Below are positions 5,471 through 7,350 of a DNA stretch of 7,350 bases, one piece after another. Below the pieces are notes generated by a model. The model worked only from the letters and a program-made list of their open reading frames with translations, was not told the DNA's origin and did not search any database. Made by a program: the position numbers and the translations under genes. Position 1 is the first letter of the stretch. The number at the start of each line of letters is the position of its first letter. Origin of the DNA: Campylobacterales bacterium (lineage in GTDB: Bacteria; Campylobacterota; Campylobacteria; Campylobacterales; QNZT01); contig JALWRO010000095.1 of NCBI GenBank assembly GCA_027080605.1, positions 1-7,350 of the forward strand, written 5' to 3'.

Positions 5471-5480
5471 GTTGTATAAT
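5451..5480 (+). promoter_or_regulatory. Sigma70 promoter of clpB
   Basis: TTGACA (5451-5456) and TATAAT (5475-5480) are both perfect consensus hexamers, separated by 18 bases. Transcription should start near 5487, giving a leader of about 46 nt. This is the best promoter in the window and fits a gene that must be switched on strongly once repression is lifted. Confidence 0.85.
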
Positions 5481-5500
5481 AACGTCAAATTTAAAAAAAC

Positions 5501-5518
5501 CACTGCCATGTGGGAGTG
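5501..5518 (+). promoter_or_regulatory. Small hairpin in the clpB leader
   Basis: CACT-g-CC-atgt-GG-g-AGTG forms a short stem with one G-G mismatch, ending four bases before the clpB Shine-Dalgarno AAGGAG (5522-5527). It does not include the RBS. It may be incidental or may affect mRNA stability or initiation. Confidence 0.3.
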
Positions 5519-5532
5519 CAAAAGGAGCAAAC

Positions 5533-7350
5533 ATGCAAAATATATTTGAAAAACTAACCCATGCAATGCGGGAATCGATCGAGAGTGCGATTTCACTGGC
5601 GTTGCATGCCAAAAACCCTGAAGCGACACCGCTTCATGTAGTCTGGGGGATGCTGACGGACACCAACTCCATCCTCAATCAGGCGCTGAACAGAATGAAT
5701 GCCCAGAAAGAGGCGATTGCGCTGGAGATTAAAAGTAGAGTGGAAAAACTCCCTTCTGTCTCTTCCGTAACCAAAGAGAGTATCAAACTCTCCCGTGAAC
5801 TTGCGGAGAGTCTCCAGAAAGCGGAAGCGCAGATGGTGCAGAACGGTGATCAGTATATCGCCGTCGATACCTGGCTGATGGCGAATCTGGACAATCCTGC
5901 CATCAAAGAGGCGCTGGGGAAATTTATCGATCTAACTGAGCTGAAAAAGACGCTGGAAGCGATTCGCGGCGGTCGTAAGATCGACTCCGAGACTGCGGAA
6001 GAGAAGCTGGAGTCTTTGGAAAAATACGGTATTGATCTGACACAGAAAGCGAAAGCAGGTGAGCTTGATCCTGTCATTGGACGTGACGAAGAGATTCAGC
6101 GTATGATGCAGATTTTGATTCGTAAAACCAAAAACAACCCGATCCTTCTGGGTGAACCGGGTGTCGGTAAAACCGCACTGGTAGAAGGTCTGGCACAGAA
6201 GATTGTCAACAAAGAGGTGCCTTTGTCACTGCAGAACAAGCGTCTTATCAGCCTCGATATGAGTACGCTGATTGCAGGTGCGAAGTATCGCGGTGAGTTC
6301 GAAGATCGTCTGAAGGCGATTATCGAAGAGGTGAAGAAAGATGGAAATATCATCCTCTTTATCGACGAGATTCACACCATCGTCGGTGCGGGTGCGAGCG
6401 AAGGCAGTATGGATGCGGCGAATATCCTCAAACCTGCTCTGGCACGTGGTGAATTGCATACGATCGGTGCGACGACGCTGAAAGAGTACCGCAAATATTT
6501 CGAAAAAGATGCGGCGCTGCAGCGACGTTTCCAGCCGGTCAAAGTGGATGAGCCAAATACCAACGAAGCGTTGCAGATTCTGCGCGGTATCAAAGAGCGT
6601 CTGGAAGCGCATCACAATGTGCAGATTCTCGACTCCGCTCTGATTGCGGCGGTGAAGCTCTCCAGCCGTTACATTACCGACAGATATCTTCCGGATAAGG
6701 CGATTGACCTGATCGACGAAGCGGCGGCAGAGCTGAAGATGCAGATCGAGTCTGAACCGTTTGAACTCTCCAAAGTCAAACGTCAGATCGAGCAGCTGTT
6801 GGTCGAGAAAGAGGCGCTGTTGATGGAGAAAAACAAAAAGAACGAAGAGCGTCTCCAGGAGATTGAAAAAGAGCTTGCTAACCTTGAAGAAGAGAAGCGT
6901 AAACTTGAAACGCAGTTCGAGACAGAGAAACAGGTCTTTAAAGAGATCGCGGATATCAAAGTCAAGATCGAAGAGCTCAAGCGTGACGCGGAGCTCGCCA
7001 AACGAAACGGCGACTTCAATAAAGCTGCTGAGATCGAGTATGGCGAGATTCCAAAGCTCCAGCAGCGTGAAAAAGAGCTTAATGAACAGTGGGAGCAGAT
7101 GCAGGCGAGCGGTACATTGCTCAAAAACAGCGTTGACGACGAGATGATCGCGGCGATCGTCAGCAAATGGACCGGTATTCCTGTTACGAAAATGATGCAA
7201 AGCGATAAAGAGAAAGTATTGCATGTCGAGGAAGAGCTCAAACGCCGTGTCGTCGGACAGGACGATGCGCTCAAAGCGATTGCCAGAGCGATTAAGCGTA
7301 ACAAAGCTGGACTCTCCGACCAGACCCGTCCGATCGGATCGTTTATGTTC
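5533..7350 (+). CDS. clpB: ATP-dependent disaggregase ClpB (C-terminus beyond right edge)
   Basis: ClpB is the cytoplasmic Hsp100 ring ATPase that, with DnaK/DnaJ/GrpE, pulls polypeptides out of aggregates after heat or other stress. The first 606 codons are present, of about 855-860 expected. The Clp N domain is at about 1-145. The first AAA+ module starts near LDPVIGRDEEI (178-188) and has Walker A GEPGVGKT (207-214), the pore loop KYRG (251-254), Walker B ILFIDE (274-279) and arginine-finger RR (331-332). The long charged coiled coil at about 410-530 is the M domain that distinguishes ClpB from ClpA and ClpC. WTGIPVTKM (546-554) and VVGQDDALKAI (573-583) open the second AAA+ module, and the window ends at PIGSFMF, just before its Walker A. 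AAGGAG lies five bases before the ATG. Its codons are richer in G and C than those of the kinase operon, as expected for a highly expressed gene. Regulation is likely by heat-shock repression. Confidence 0.97.
   Translation, partial: MQNIFEKLTHAMRESIESAISLALHAKNPEATPLHVVWGMLTDTNSILNQALNRMNAQKEAIALEIKSRVEKLPSVSSVTKESIKLSRELAESLQKAEAQMVQNGDQYIAVDTWLMANLDNPAIKEALGKFIDLTELKKTLEAIRGGRKIDSETAEEKLESLEKYGIDLTQKAKAGELDPVIGRDEEIQRMMQILIRKTKNNPILLGEPGVGKTALVEGLAQKIVNKEVPLSLQNKRLISLDMSTLIAGAKYRGEFEDRLKAIIEEVKKDGNIILFIDEIHTIVGAGASEGSMDAANILKPALARGELHTIGATTLKEYRKYFEKDAALQRRFQPVKVDEPNTNEALQILRGIKERLEAHHNVQILDSALIAAVKLSSRYITDRYLPDKAIDLIDEAAAELKMQIESEPFELSKVKRQIEQLLVEKEALLMEKNKKNEERLQEIEKELANLEEEKRKLETQFETEKQVFKEIADIKVKIEELKRDAELAKRNGDFNKAAEIEYGEIPKLQQREKELNEQWEQMQASGTLLKNSVDDEMIAAIVSKWTGIPVTKMMQSDKEKVLHVEEELKRRVVGQDDALKAIARAIKRNKAGLSDQTRPIGSFMF

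Larger units (their letters stand above)
4846..5532. other. Large divergent intergenic region between efflux gene and clpB
   Basis: This 687-nt spacer has no conventional gene. In order it holds the efflux RBS, about 60 nt with nothing recognised (4858-4917), the palindromic element (4918-5189), the structured small-ORF unit with its leftward promoter (5206-5383), an A/T-rich stretch with nothing recognised (5384-5449), and the clpB promoter, operator and leader (5450-5532). Confidence 0.8.

Noticed and set aside
5384..5532. CIRCE (HrcA) operator upstream of clpB
   Set aside because: I looked for TTAGCACTC-N9-GAGTGCTAA and saw nothing close; the better match is the HAIR-type repeat at 5450-5470.
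4846..5532. tRNA gene, riboswitch or CRISPR array in the large spacer
   Set aside because: No cloverleaf with a T-loop GTTCGA-type motif, no regularly spaced direct repeats and no riboswitch core that I recognise; the repeats present are inverted, not direct.
6863..7147. 94-codon plus-strand ORF inside clpB in another frame
   Set aside because: It is a lysine/arginine/serine-rich artefact of the charged coiled-coil M domain in the clpB frame.
6226..7224. 332-codon ORF antisense to clpB
   Set aside because: It is the mirror of a strongly coding, G/C-biased region, its protein is a low-complexity L/F/R-rich string, and clpB in the other strand is unambiguous.

Overview
The window looks like chromosomal DNA from a Campylobacterota (Epsilonproteobacteria) lineage of the Sulfurovum/Sulfurimonas/Sulfuricurvum type. 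This rests on the style of the proteins: a soluble PAS kinase with an IAHQWRQPL H-box, a response regulator opening with a 'LTRNLSVLLVEDHEEIL' segment, and the ClpB sequence. It also fits a compact gene layout with AT-rich spacers. The assignment is inference; no search was run.

Layout. (1) 1-522, minus: the N-terminal part of an exported protein with a signal peptide and DUF11-like surface-repeat character; it runs off the left edge. (2) 523-719: an AT-rich divergent spacer with a good extended -10 for the rightward genes and a small palindrome. (3) 720-1463 and 1468-3474, plus: a two-gene signalling operon, an OmpR/PhoB-type response regulator followed 4 nt later by a soluble histidine kinase with three PAS-like domains. 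(4) 3478-3519: a strong hairpin that can end transcription from both sides, since the next gene converges on it. (5) 3535-4845, minus: a MATE-family multidrug/sodium efflux transporter. (6) 4846-5532: a 687-nt spacer without a conventional gene and the most unusual part of the window. (7) 5533-7350, plus: the first 606 residues of the disaggregase ClpB, cut by the right edge just before its second ATPase Walker A motif.

The 4846-5532 spacer holds three things. First, 4918-5189 is a composite palindromic element: 34-nt terminal inverted repeats (one mismatch) enclose two long hairpins, laid out so that only about 9 nt lie between the arms (a three-way-junction architecture). The tips of the two hairpins are copies of one 21-nt motif in opposite orientation, and one of their differences is a compensatory base-pair change. 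Second, 5221-5383 on the minus strand carries a near-consensus sigma70 promoter with an extended -10, a Shine-Dalgarno sequence and a 25-codon ORF; the leader can fold so that the ribosome-binding site is caught in a 17-bp interrupted stem. Third, 5450-5480 is a near-perfect sigma70 promoter for clpB, overlapped by a candidate HspR-type (HAIR) operator, which would give heat-shock control of clpB.

The genes appear to be independent units (surface protein; two-component system; efflux pump; heat-shock chaperone) and not one pathway. The leftward promoter at 5354-5383 could also feed the efflux gene through a roughly 500-nt structured leader.
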